Assembly: GCA_973895155.1 (NCBI GenBank)
Contig: OZ316896.1
Span: 19,282,001 to 19,346,000, forward strand
Length of the DNA stretch: 64,000 nucleotides
Direction of reading: 5' to 3'
Origin: Marsupella aquatica
Lineage: Eukaryota > Marchantiophyta
Shown here: piece after piece, positions 12,292-24,006 of the stretch
Numbering within the stretch: the first letter of the stretch is position 1
How the letters are laid out: each line of letters opens with the position of its first letter
Position numbers and translations under genes: made by a program
Notes under the pieces: model-generated
The model's database searches: none
What the model was told of the DNA's origin: nothing
The model's input: the letters and a program-made list of their open reading frames with translations, nothing else

Positions 12292-12777
12292 TTAGGTCCC
12301 AATAGCCACCATAGTCATCTCCACAGTCCCTTTTGCAATTTGATTGGTCCTCACAACCCGCAGGGTGGTCTGCCTTAACCCTACTGCAAGACCTTTGGAG
12401 AGTGGCTCCAAAAAGACAAACATGAACATGAAACATGTATTCTGTTTTCAACCGGGCAGAAGCCCTCCCATGCAGGACATTCCAACAATGAAGGCAACGA
12501 TTGAACTAATCAAAACTGTTAAACATTTCTCCAAGTCTAATATGTGACGCTTCCGCCTCCACTGCAGATTTGGAAAAAAGACATTCAATTAGGTATAAGA
12601 AGTCAATTTATTTGTACTGTTGTTGGACAATAAGTCATTTAATTGAAACTATCCAATTACCTTCATCTTGCGATTTCCCACCCAGGTTCGGAATGTCATT
12701 GGCAATTCCTTCCCAGCAGTGACATTGCCCTTGGGGATTTTCAGGTATTGGGAGATGATATCGATCCCCATATGACA
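12292..12777 (-). pseudogene. Captured gene fragment inside the TIR element (two exon-like blocks, membrane protein remnant)
   Basis: On the minus strand an exon-like block at 12777-12661 (39 codons) is bounded by a good acceptor (aataattcag) and donor (gtaatt). Its translation includes KGNVTAGKELPMTFRTWVGN. After an intron of about 99 bp ending in aatctgcag, a second block in compatible phase runs 12561-12292 (90 codons). It starts WRRKRHILDLEKCL, followed by a hydrophobic stretch of about 20 residues and a second one after an in-frame TGA at 12450-12448, and ends at TAA. The splice sites, phase and hydrophobic pattern argue for a host gene piece taken up by the transposon and decayed by one stop. 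I do not recognise the donor family. Two other frames are also open over part of this block, so the exact reading is not certain. Confidence 0.5.
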
Positions 12778-13165
12778 CTGAATTATTGGGTAATTGTTAC
12801 GGAATATGTAAAGAGAATAAGTATTCCGTGCTTTGCAGGGGTAATTTAAAATGAACAACTTTTTATCATTTTGTCACTAAAGATGTTCTAATTCATTATA
12901 TTGTCACTGTTTTTCTTGTATTTATAAAAATGCCATGGTTTGGTATAAGGATGACAAGTTTGCCAAGGTAACCAAAGGAACTATATACCAAAACTATGAC
13001 ATTCTTATGAATATGAAAAACATAATGACAATATTATAAATTCAAATATGTTTAGTGACAATATAATTAAAAAATATTAAAATGAATATGAAAGTGGGAT
13101 TAAAAACTTTGTACATAAGTTGTATATGTATTTTAATGTATATATATATTTTAAACAAGAGTACA

Positions 13166-13574
13166 CTGAAAATTGATACCAAACACTATAGTTGATGGGA
13201 ACTTAAAGCTGGGATAGACACAAACGTTTGAGAAAAAACCCCGATGGACAAACACAACCTGGATGGACACAGAACAAACTTAAGATTGTACTTGTATAAC
13301 ATGCTTTTCACTTGTGCTCCAATGGTGACCTGTAAGGAGCTGTCGGACCAGGAGCAGGAGGTTTTTGGTTGTTTGTTCCCATAATCTATCCAGGCAGGAG
13401 CAAAGGAGGAGGTTAGATGTACTTAACTTAATGTCTAAATCTCGGTTAGCTTCCGTTCATAATACACATGTAATCCATTTTGGGTGTCATTAGGGATTGG
13501 TGTTACAGTGTCAACAGGCTGTGTCTATCCCAGCTTTAAGTTCCCTGCTTTAGGTGTTTGGTATCAATTTTCAG
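13166..13574. repeat. Nested inverted repeat, about 410 bp
   Basis: Arms ctgaaaattgataccaaacac (13166-13186) and gtgtttggtatcaattttcag (13554-13574) are exact reverse complements. They are followed inward by gggaacttaaagctgggata (13198-13217) and its inverted copy (about 13525-13545). It lies inside the larger inverted-repeat element and looks like a small non-autonomous element or an internal foldback. Confidence 0.7.
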
Positions 13575-13737
13575 TTAATCTGAATATACCATCCATCAAC
13601 TAGAACTTAATGCCGGGATAGACACAAACGGACTTAGATAATTGTATAATCATGTTACAATTAAAAAATGAAAAAACTGAAAAAACTAATATGACAGATC
13701 GTGAGAAAGGGCGTGAGAAAGGGTTACAGTGACAAGA

Positions 13738-13824
13738 GGGCCCATTAAGTATATTTAAAAGTTAGGGGCCCATTAAGTATATTTAAAAGTTAGGGGCCCG
13801 TTAAGTATATTTGAAAAGTTAGGG
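13738..13824. repeat. 28-bp tandem repeat in the right arm of the TIR element
   Basis: Three units of gggcccattaagtatattta plus aaagttag follow one another, the third slightly changed. The left arm of the same element holds only one equivalent unit, so the array expanded in this arm. It ends about 95 bp before the bS21c start codon. Confidence 0.8.
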
Positions 13825-13918
13825 GCTCGTCAGATTATCTTTCGCTAGAGGAGCCCCATCAAGTATTTGCCCCATCAAGTATTTGCTGTAATCCTTCGGA
13901 GAGCAGAGGAGAGAAGCT

Positions 13919-15764
13919 ATGGCGCTCGCGAGCACCTCCGTAGCGATGGCTGGAGTCTCAGCCGTGTTCGCGTCGCAACCAGGTGCTCGATGCAACGCAG
14001 AGCCGTGCTTCCCCTCCACCTCCGCCGCAGTCTCCACCAACACGAGCAGCGTGAAGTTCCCCATCCGGCAGCTCAAAATCGAACCCATCGAGAATGTGAA
14101 TGTGTCCAGCAGCAGCAGTACCAGTGATGGCACTGGGAGGCCCGCAATTTTAGACCCGGCGTTGCAGTGCGCCAATCTGATGTGGTTCAAGGGCTCGTAC
14201 AACACCCAAATTTTCGTCTCCGAGGATGAGCCTGCTGATTCCGTCGTCAGACGGTTCCGCAAGGCGGTCATGCAGGTGTTGCGTGTGCTCTTTCGTTTCC
14301 ATTGTCTTCAGTCTCCTCTCCTTGTCGTCTTTTCCGCTCTTTTTGCGTTCTACATTGAGTAGGTTTCCGCTATATGAGGATTAAGACGAGTTCTGCCATT
14401 CTGCTCCTCCTGAAATCCGTGCGTTGGTCCCTCTGTTCCATAGGCTGGAGTGATTCCGGAATGTCGCCGCAGACGGTTTTTCGAGACGCCTCAGGATATT
14501 GCTAAGCGCAAGTTGCAAGCTGCACAGCGACGCAACAAGTCGAGGTTAGTCGGCCTAAAGGTTTTCGCCTGAAGTGTTAAGGAGTAGTGGAGTCACTTCA
14601 GATGTGAGGCAGATTGCTGTGCATTTTCAATCCCTTCCTACTACACGCAGATTGTTCTATGTTCTGGCCATTAGGATCGTGCACGCAGATTTATGAGGGA
14701 CGGTGCTGACAGATTTTTAAATTTTTTTGTGGTAATTCTTGAATGGTTGAGTTCCAACAGTTTTTTTTGTGGGCAGATCACACGAAAATCTAATGATCTA
14801 ATGCAGTCATCGTAACACAATTAGGATTATAAGAGTTCTAAATGTTCCTACAGCAGCGGATTAGGTGAATGGCCTAATTATCAACTTACCAATTCGCACT
14901 TTGGGCCAAACACTTAGTGTCAAGGGGTTACGAAATCTGTGTATTTCAAAATTTTACTAGTCGACTCGCACCAGTGGCTTGGGATTGTGTTATGTGGCAA
15001 GCCAATCACATCATCTGATCCGAGTGGGATTCCCTTTCGTAGTCTCTGGTTTATCATAGCAACATTGTGGTCTTACCCCTTTGCCTGCTCACAACAAACA
15101 ATTATTGTCTGCGTGTATGATCCGACTCCCCTGTACACTGCTTGAATTATTAAAATGTACATGCACCCTATGTTGAGATCATCTTCAGTCAGCAGCCAGC
15201 TGTGCGATCTGCTCGATTGGCAGCCGTTGTATCGTTCCCTCCTGTCTACATTAAAGGTCTGCAATATGTATTCGAGAGCGTCATTGCATCATCTCTGAAG
15301 ATTGCAAGGTATCCTTGCTTGAGCAGTGGTTTTGGTCCTTTGACTTCTAGTAGCTGATCGAGGGAGAATTTCCTCTCGCCGAAGGGGAACCTGGAACCCG
15401 TAATGAGCTTCAGCTTTGTTAATGATGTTGCGATGTTTTATGATATTATGCAGTGGAGCTATTTGTCGATCATAATGTCAGTGATTTATGTACAAAGATG
15501 CCAGTGCCTGTGTTCTTTCTCGGAGTTATGGAGTTTATGCCACAGTGGTAGAGAAGGTGCCCCGACTATTTTCAGGTGCTCCTGTCCGTCCCTTCCGATT
15601 TGGATAGTGGACAGAACGATTGAAGCCATTGCTACCCGGATGTACTTTGCAGGCGTTTCACTCCTCGACCGGAATTTGGAGCCGATAAGAAAGAAGGGGG
15701 AGGGGCAGCTGCAAAAGGAAACGACGATGATGACTACTGGGGCTACACTGAGGAGACATCTTGA
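13919..15764 (+). CDS. RPS21: Plastid 30S ribosomal protein bS21c (nucleus-encoded)
   Basis: The product is a small-subunit ribosomal protein of the bS21 family acting in plastid translation. My model has three exons, 13919-14275, 14444-14544 and 15653-15764 (570 bp, 189 residues), with GT-AG junctions and closing phases. Residues 1 to about 60 are rich in Ser, Ala and Thr and poor in acidic residues, as in a chloroplast transit peptide. The bS21 core runs from about residue 95 (NTQIFVSEDEPADSVVRRFR) through exon 2 (CRRRRFFETPQDIAKRKLQA) to the basic QRRNKSRR. The C-terminal tail is acidic and aromatic (NDDDDYWGYTEETS). Intron 2 is 1108 bp. The host-derived sequence immediately upstream is only 22-31 bp, because an inverted-repeat transposon ends at 13887, so the promoter or 5' UTR may lie within it. 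The family call is strong; plastid targeting is inferred. Confidence 0.92.
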
Positions 15765-17340
15765 AGCACGTAGGGTGTATACACTTGATTGAGACTTTCG
15801 GCATAGATCTAGTTTTAAGTTCTCCGTTCTACTCTCTATTGCAGTGTCAAGCATACAGATTAGTAGTGACTCTGACCGGTATGAATTTTACCACTCGTTA
15901 GACATGAACTCATGTTTTTTGACACACTGCCTTTTCTAGGGATCTCGATGGGAAATTTCTCGGTCCATGCACCTCACGAGACCATCCTCGCTACAGTTCC
16001 TCCGCCTATGAAAAGATGAAATCTTGCTTGGCTTATTTTTCCATCTCCTGGAGTATGTCTTGTGCATGACATGAATCCTCAAAGATTTTTCTTCTCTACT
16101 TTTCGTATCTCGTCTGAGGAAATGCTGTGTCGTAAGGAATCTCCGGTTCATATAAGGTCGTTTGATTGTAAAGGCGCTGTTGGTAAAGAGTCAAGACTTT
16201 GAGACTACGTCTTACTTCTTTGGATCTCGCCCCAGGCTCGATATTTTCCATGAATTGGGTTCGGTCAGTAAGGGAGCCTAGAACGTCAAGTGTCTGTATG
16301 TCTTGTTAATGCACACCTGTACTATCGGTAGTAGCAACTGAATTGCTCTTCTGATTGGTATTCTTCTACCTTCCAGTCTGAGAAAAGAAAACGATTGAAC
16401 CTCCGTCAGTAACTTTTGGTAGAAGAAGCGAGGAAGATATAATGGTCCCTAAAATAGGACCTCACTGCCAAACCTATTATAATCTGCAGTCTATAATCTG
16501 CAAGCATTCATGATAATCCTTCTTCCACTGTTCTTAAATCTTTGGCTGGGATCCTAAGGGGCCGTTGGTCCAAGCTATTTAAGATCTGCTGGTGAGTCAG
16601 TATGGCATTGGATTTTGTTAATCAATACTTGCCTACATTGAGGATTACCATGAATGCTTGCAGACACAACTTTACCATAGCCCATCCGAAGGACTGGCAG
16701 TAACGAAGGATACGCCAATGTCATTTAGTGTTTAACATCCTTTTTTCCAATTACGTGAAGTCGTGGATTGCAGGTAATGTTTTGGTACGCATTTAAAGCT
16801 CTGTGGTATTCTCCAGCACCTTCCCCTCGGCATCAATGTCGTCGCGGAAGCCAGCTGGTAATTTACCGGAGGTTACCCTAAACTTTATCTTGTACAACAG
16901 GAAATATACGACTGACTTCACCACGTCATACCATACACAAAACTTGACTAGGATTTGAGAAATCACGAGAATCATCTTGCGTCGGACGTCTGTACTTTTT
17001 TTGGAGCTGTGAAGTCAATGCATGGTTTGAAAACCGCGAGAGGTACAAAGCTTGGCATGTGTTCTGTTTGTGGCGGCAATCCTTTCTTACCGGGAGGAAG
17101 ACTCCCTTCCAAATATCCATCTTGCAGGGGCCGGTTTTCTGCATCCATGAATCCACTCGAAATCCGCTTCGCTTCTGTGCATGTGAATTTCAGATGTAAC
17201 AATGGTGTCGAGCCACAATTAGATCCCCCGGTGTGCCATAGAATGGTAACTTTTTGGATTCAAGTAGATGTGAATCATAACCTGATTACGCAACAAAACG
17301 TCATCGGGAACAAACGAAAGTTTCTGACAATTATCTTAAC
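15765..17340. other. Downstream region of RPS21, no gene supported
   Basis: The composition is gene-like (balanced GC, few repeats) but I could not build a spliced gene. On the minus strand 17202-16972 encodes a proline-rich stretch (LPPGKKGLPPQTEHMPSFVP) followed by a hydrophobic stretch in another frame (about 16975-16793), which could be parts of an unrecognised or decayed gene. Confidence 0.35.
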
Positions 17341-17344
17341 AGCC

Positions 17345-17880
17345 ACCTACGGTTCTACAATTTGCCTATGGTCATTTCTGGTCCTGCGCTAGACATGGAC
17401 TTGAGATTCAATATTGGAGACAATGCTGATCCATGGCAGAAGGTGAGGCACATTGATGCAATGATAAAACTGAACTGTGTTGTCCAGAAGCCATTTTGTA
17501 GGAACTTTTAGTAGGAGTAGCTGGCTGCAGCTGTACTGAGAGTTACCAATACACCATGATGGTGCAGTTGCTGGATGTAGAGGAGGAATGGATACTTCTA
17601 TGATGATGCTCTAGCCAACATCTTCATTGCACCTGAGACTGATAAGTATGAAGCAGACCGCCAGTTGACGATTAACTGTCTCAGTCTCAAGGGATTCCTT
17701 TGTGTCTTGAAGCATGGACCCGAGGCTGCTTTGATGAAGAATAAGCAAGAACGTCGCAGCAAGATGCGGACCTTGGGCTCCATACATCATCTGCAAATGC
17801 GGCCACGATACTCCAAAAGTTTAAGTTCCGGCAAGTTATCATTAGGTTCCACCTCAAGTAGTTTCCCTTGTGTTCGGTAA
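17345..17880 (+). pseudogene. Coding-like relic, family not recognised
   Basis: One frame from about 17345 reads FYNLPMVISGPALDMDLRFN and NIGDNADPWQK, then passes through several stops (17509-17520 and 17557-17577). It continues in the same frame with YFYDDALANIFIAPETDKYE, ADRQLTINCLSLKGFLCVLK and KNKQERRSKMRTLGSIHHLQ to TAA at 17878. A neighbouring frame just before the second block reads MVQLLDVEEEW, so one frameshift there would join it. The low-complexity-free, charged-hydrophobic pattern looks like a real protein, either a multi-exon gene I cannot assemble or a degenerated or retroposed copy. I do not know the family. Confidence 0.35.
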
Positions 17881-18973
17881 CAGGTGTAGTGGTAATGCGT
17901 CATCTGTAACAGTAGGTGACGTATGTGTTCTCATCTTCAAATTGGGAGAATGGTGTCCGATATGTCGTCCGAGTTACGCTGAGTCAAATTTTCCGTCTCC
18001 TTACGTTTATCTAGCGAAATCAGCATATTCTTTGGTGACAAAATTTGAACACATTGCTCATTACTAGCGAGGAAATCTTGTTGAAAATCCTCATGGTACT
18101 CTTTAAGGTCACGTAAAGGTTGCATACAAATGCTGTCAGTCTCGTTTTCAATCCCGCTTTTGGGCTCTGGCTGAACCTTTGGAATACAGTCTTGTCCAAA
18201 AAGTTAAATTCCATAACAGCTCATCCCCGAAGACAAGTTATCGGATCGTTTTAAAGATAACTCGCAAACAACTTTGCTACCGAGCAGGGAATCTCTAACC
18301 ATGTGGGACTTCTTAGGCGATAACAATAATCACCAAAGACTCTCGTGTGGAGTAAAGCACAAGTCTGCTCGTGCCTCATCGTCCCTTTAAAAGCATTTTT
18401 GTCTGCCGAGGGTGTCCAATAGGTGCCTGTGACTCACTTTCAAGCCAAGCTCCGGGATCAATGTAACCTTCCATGAAAATAGATCTAGAGAATCCTGTAG
18501 CAGTACTGACGACCCTTTTGAAATCCTATCACGCAGCTAGAAACAACCTAACGTGCTCGTTTCGTCCATATGATACAGTCTAATGAAAGAGCAGTCTACA
18601 TTCCTTCTCCAATGATCGATGCAACTGTCCGTCGTGGCGAAACAAATGTATCAGGCCGTTTCAATTGTTCTGAAACTCTTCCTTGTCTTGCACTTGGACA
18701 ATAACAGACTCGAGGTGAGAAACCATTCCCCAAAATTCTCTAATCATAACTGTCAAACGATTCTTTTGGATGTCTCCTCTGTATGTACGTTCCCTCTTTC
18801 AGACAGTACTGGCCCAAGCTAACAGTGTTTCAGGAACTTAAGACTAGTTTTGATGTTCAGGCAAGTTCATGTAGACGTTCTGGACTCTTCTTAAGAAACT
18901 CAATCGTTATTTTGCATCGAGCGATCCTCCTCCGTGCGAACATTGAGACAGCCCAGGTCTAACCTCGATCTGA
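17881..18973. other. Region between coding relic and phosphatase gene
   Basis: No assignable gene was found. The part nearest 18974 is presumably the 3' UTR of the minus-strand phosphatase gene. Confidence 0.4.
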
Positions 18974-20976
<2,003 letters not shown>

Positions 20977-21250
20977 TACCTAATCACACTTACTAACCCG
21001 TTACCGCCTAATTAGTATTAGTAACCCGATTACCTTTCACAGCAAGTATCATGAACACCCCTGCTTATGCGTAGGAAGGGCTCCAGGTAGTTTGCCCAAT
21101 CACACTTACTAACCCGAGTACCCTTTAAGTATCCTGAACACCCCTACTTATGCAAAGGAAGGGCTCCCTGTAGTTTGCCTAATCACACTTACTAACCCCA
21201 CTACTTTTCAAGTATCCTGAGCACCCCTGCTTATGCATAGGAAGGCTCCC
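20977..21250. repeat. About 80-bp tandem repeat, three copies
   Basis: Each copy contains cctaatcacacttactaacc (or cccaatcac in the second), a cctgaacacccctgcttatg-like stretch and aggaagggctcc. Copies start near 20979, 21098 and 21176, the first being longer by an internal insertion. Confidence 0.8.
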
Positions 21251-21639
21251 CTTACCCAAGGTTCCTCATGCCTGGCCTTACTCACAAGCATAGTCTAAAT
21301 ATGAAAACTTGTTGTGACCAGAGAAATTTCCACCTAAGGCTTCACTCTAAGGAGTTGGTCATTATCGAGTCTGATCCCATATCATTGTATAGAAGATATA
21401 GATTACCAATTTACCCCTCCAAGCTGTTGAAACTAGGAAATGCCCTAAAAGTTTGCCTAATTACGGTTACTAACCATCATGGAGCACTAAACTTCCCTGC
21501 CCTACATTTCCTGTGCCTCGTCACCTCTCTTTCCCACAATGGTCTTGGGGTTGCACATGATCTATTATTCTTTATCGGATGTCCCTGAAGGAACATCATC
21601 TATTATTTTTATAAGCTACTAGCTCAATACTTGTGCGTT

Positions 21640-22330
21640 GCACAAAAGAAGTCGTGTAGGCCAAGATGTCATTGAGAAAAAATGATGTAGTGTCAGCCAA
21701 GAGGTCGTGGAGAAAAAAGATGTAGTGTTGCCTAGGAGGTCGTGGAGAGAAAAGATGTCGTGTTGCCCAAGAGGTTGTGGAGAGAAAAGATATTGTGTTG
21801 CCCAAGAGGTCGTTGAGAGAAACGATGCCATGTCGCTCAAGAGGTCGTTGAGAGTAAAGATGTCGTGTCGCCCAAGAGGTCATTGAGAGAAAAGTAGTTG
21901 TGTTGGTCAAGATGTCGTTGAGAAAAAACGATGTTGTATTGGCCAAGAGGTCGTTGAAAGAAAAACTGTAGTGTCAACCAAGAGGTCGTGGAGAAAAAAG
22001 ATGTCTTGTCACCCAAGATATCGTTGAGAAAAAATTGTCATGTTGGCGAAGATGTTGTTGAGAAAAAAACGTTGTGTCGGCCAAGACATCGTTCACGGAA
22101 AATACCCGTGCGTTGCACAAAAGATGTTGTTAAGAAATAAGATGTCGTGTTGCCCAAGATGTTGTTAAGTGAAAGATGTCACAAAGTAAAAAGATGACTT
22201 TAAAAAAAGTAGTTTTGCCAAACAAGCCATTGTGTGAAAGATGTTATTAAGGAAAATGTGTCATTTTGCCAAAGATATCGTGAAGTAAAAGATGTTAAAA
22301 GAAAAATGGTGTTGTTTCACCCAAGCTATA
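21640..22330. repeat. 35-bp minisatellite
   Basis: The consensus is gatgtcgtgttgcccaagag plus gtcgttgagagaaaa. Units start at 21719, 21754, 21789 and 21824 at exactly 35 bp, and increasingly diverged units follow on both sides. Words close to cccgtgcgttgcacaaaaga occur at about 21630, 22105 and 22535. The long frames here are by-products of the repeat. Confidence 0.85.
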
Positions 22331-22578
22331 GTTCTCTGAAAGATGTTATGAAATAAAAAATCAAGGAAACTAAGAAGGAGTGAGTCTTTTTCTTTGTTTT
22401 GTTTTTTTACCCAAAATGCCCATGCATTTGAATGGTGACCACTATAAATTGGAGCAACGTTATATTATCGGTTTCAGGTTTAGTGTTTTAGGGTTTAGCA
22501 AAGATGATCATTCTCTCGATATCCTTTCAATCCCCGTGCGTTGCATAATAGATGTTGTTTGGTTAAAGATGTTGTTGA

Positions 22579-22688
22579 TGTTAGACTCTACCTCTGACCG
22601 GACGACCGGACCAGCCGGTCATCCGACTACCCCATATGTACTCTCATTCATGACTATTCAGATGATCATTAGCATTCACTCTATACTA
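22579..22688 (+). repeat. 5' LTR of the copia element (110 bp)
   Basis: Its last 64 bp (22625-22688) match 26132-26195 with two visible differences (cccatatg/cctatatg and ttcagatg/ttcaaatg). The left end is set by TG next to the 5-bp duplication. Confidence 0.7.
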
Positions 22689-24006
22689 CGTTATCAGCAC
22701 GAAAGCTCAACGAGCGGAGCAGAGAAGCGAGAATCGAGAATCATAAGAAACAGATCGATAAGGCTTAAAGGAAAGGATAGGGGCGATGAATGCCCGATGA
22801 CGAATGCATCATGATTAACCTAGACAACTCAGGATCGAGAAGAAAGAAGAACGCTTTTGCAGAGGAACGTGGTTGATACAAACGTGAGCCTTTTTCAAAA
22901 ATTGAAAGAAGACGCAGCGCAGGAATGGACCCGGCGCTATCAGACATAACCGCAGTACCGAGAGGTTGAAAGCAGCAAATGCGATATCACCCCCGCAAAG
23001 AACGTGATACAGAAATGAAAGATTGAAGCGCAATCGAAATTACCACGATAATTGAAGGAAATGAAAGAGAGCCCTGGATGAAGAAACGACAGTCCTCGGC
23101 CCTGGATGAAGTTAAAAAAAAAAACAGCGAAAGAAAGATCAAAAGGCAGCCCGATGGAGCCTTTGTAGAAATAAGGCAAGGGAGGACTGCCACACGATTT
23201 TTCGGCACAACGTCTGACTCAATCTCAAGGCATTTTCGCAATCACACTTCCTGCTTTGCAGCCCAGAAGTGACAATACTACGAGGCGCTCAACATCTGAT
23301 TGTCTCATCACCGGAGATCATTAAAGGCGCAATGCAGAACACGATGAGGGGCCACATGCTGAGAAAAATTGATAAGGAGACTACATAAAGAGGTGATGGA
23401 GATTTTAGAAACGGTAGGAGTTAAAGGAGTGCAAGAGATGAAACAAAAAGCCATGGCGAAATGAGGCTGGAGCTGCAGCAGAGATCGTAGAGGAGCCCGG
23501 AAGGAGGTCGTTGAAACCAAAATTTCGCAACATCAATCGAAAAACGTCGAGAAACCGCTGCTAAGTGCAAAACCCTCTTTAAGTGCAAACTCCGTCAAAG
23601 AGATTTCAGTTACAAAGGAAAAGTTGCACTTAACCATAAATGCAAAACCTAAGCGCACATCCGCATAACTGCACACCGTAACCAAGAAAAATTTACTTTA
23701 CAAAGCCGCATGTGCACTTAACCAAGTCACGAGTATATTACCACCCATAACTGCATAAACTGCACAATTCCATTACTGTACAGTTTAACAAAGGAAAAAG
23801 AAAATACAAAGGAAACTTTGCTGTTAACCAAATAGCAAGGAAAACCTAAATCCTAAGTGTAAACCCTAAAATCAAATTTCGGATTTGCATGCTCTCTCCA
23901 CCCAGCCCCACTTTGCATGCCGCAGAAATGTGTTTTGTCGTTTCTTACTATACTTGCTAGTATATAAGCCTCCATTACCATTAAAAGGAATCAAGCCACC
24001 AACCCG

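Larger units (their letters stand above)
11532..13887. mobile_element. 2.36-kb terminal-inverted-repeat element, Mutator-like (Pack-MULE candidate)
   Basis: The left arm (about 11532-11695) and right arm (about 13640-13887) are reverse complements. Landmarks in common are aatacttgatgggg, gagcccctaacttttcaaat, tgtaaccctttctca, ctgtcatattagttttt and ttttttaattgtaacat. Flanking both arms is the 9-mer gtaatcctt (11523-11531 and 13888-13896), the duplication length typical of Mutator-like elements. The left arm has three extra bases (tgc) before the shared terminus, so the exact left end is uncertain. No transposase is visible. The interior holds a captured gene-like fragment (12292-12777) and a nested inverted repeat. 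The element ends 31 bp upstream of the bS21c start codon. Confidence 0.75.

Noticed and set aside
12300-12350. Similarity of the captured fragment to the bS21c acidic tail
   Set aside because: Only a short gcaaaagg / gatgactac-type resemblance exists. It does not extend and is in a different frame from the best reading.
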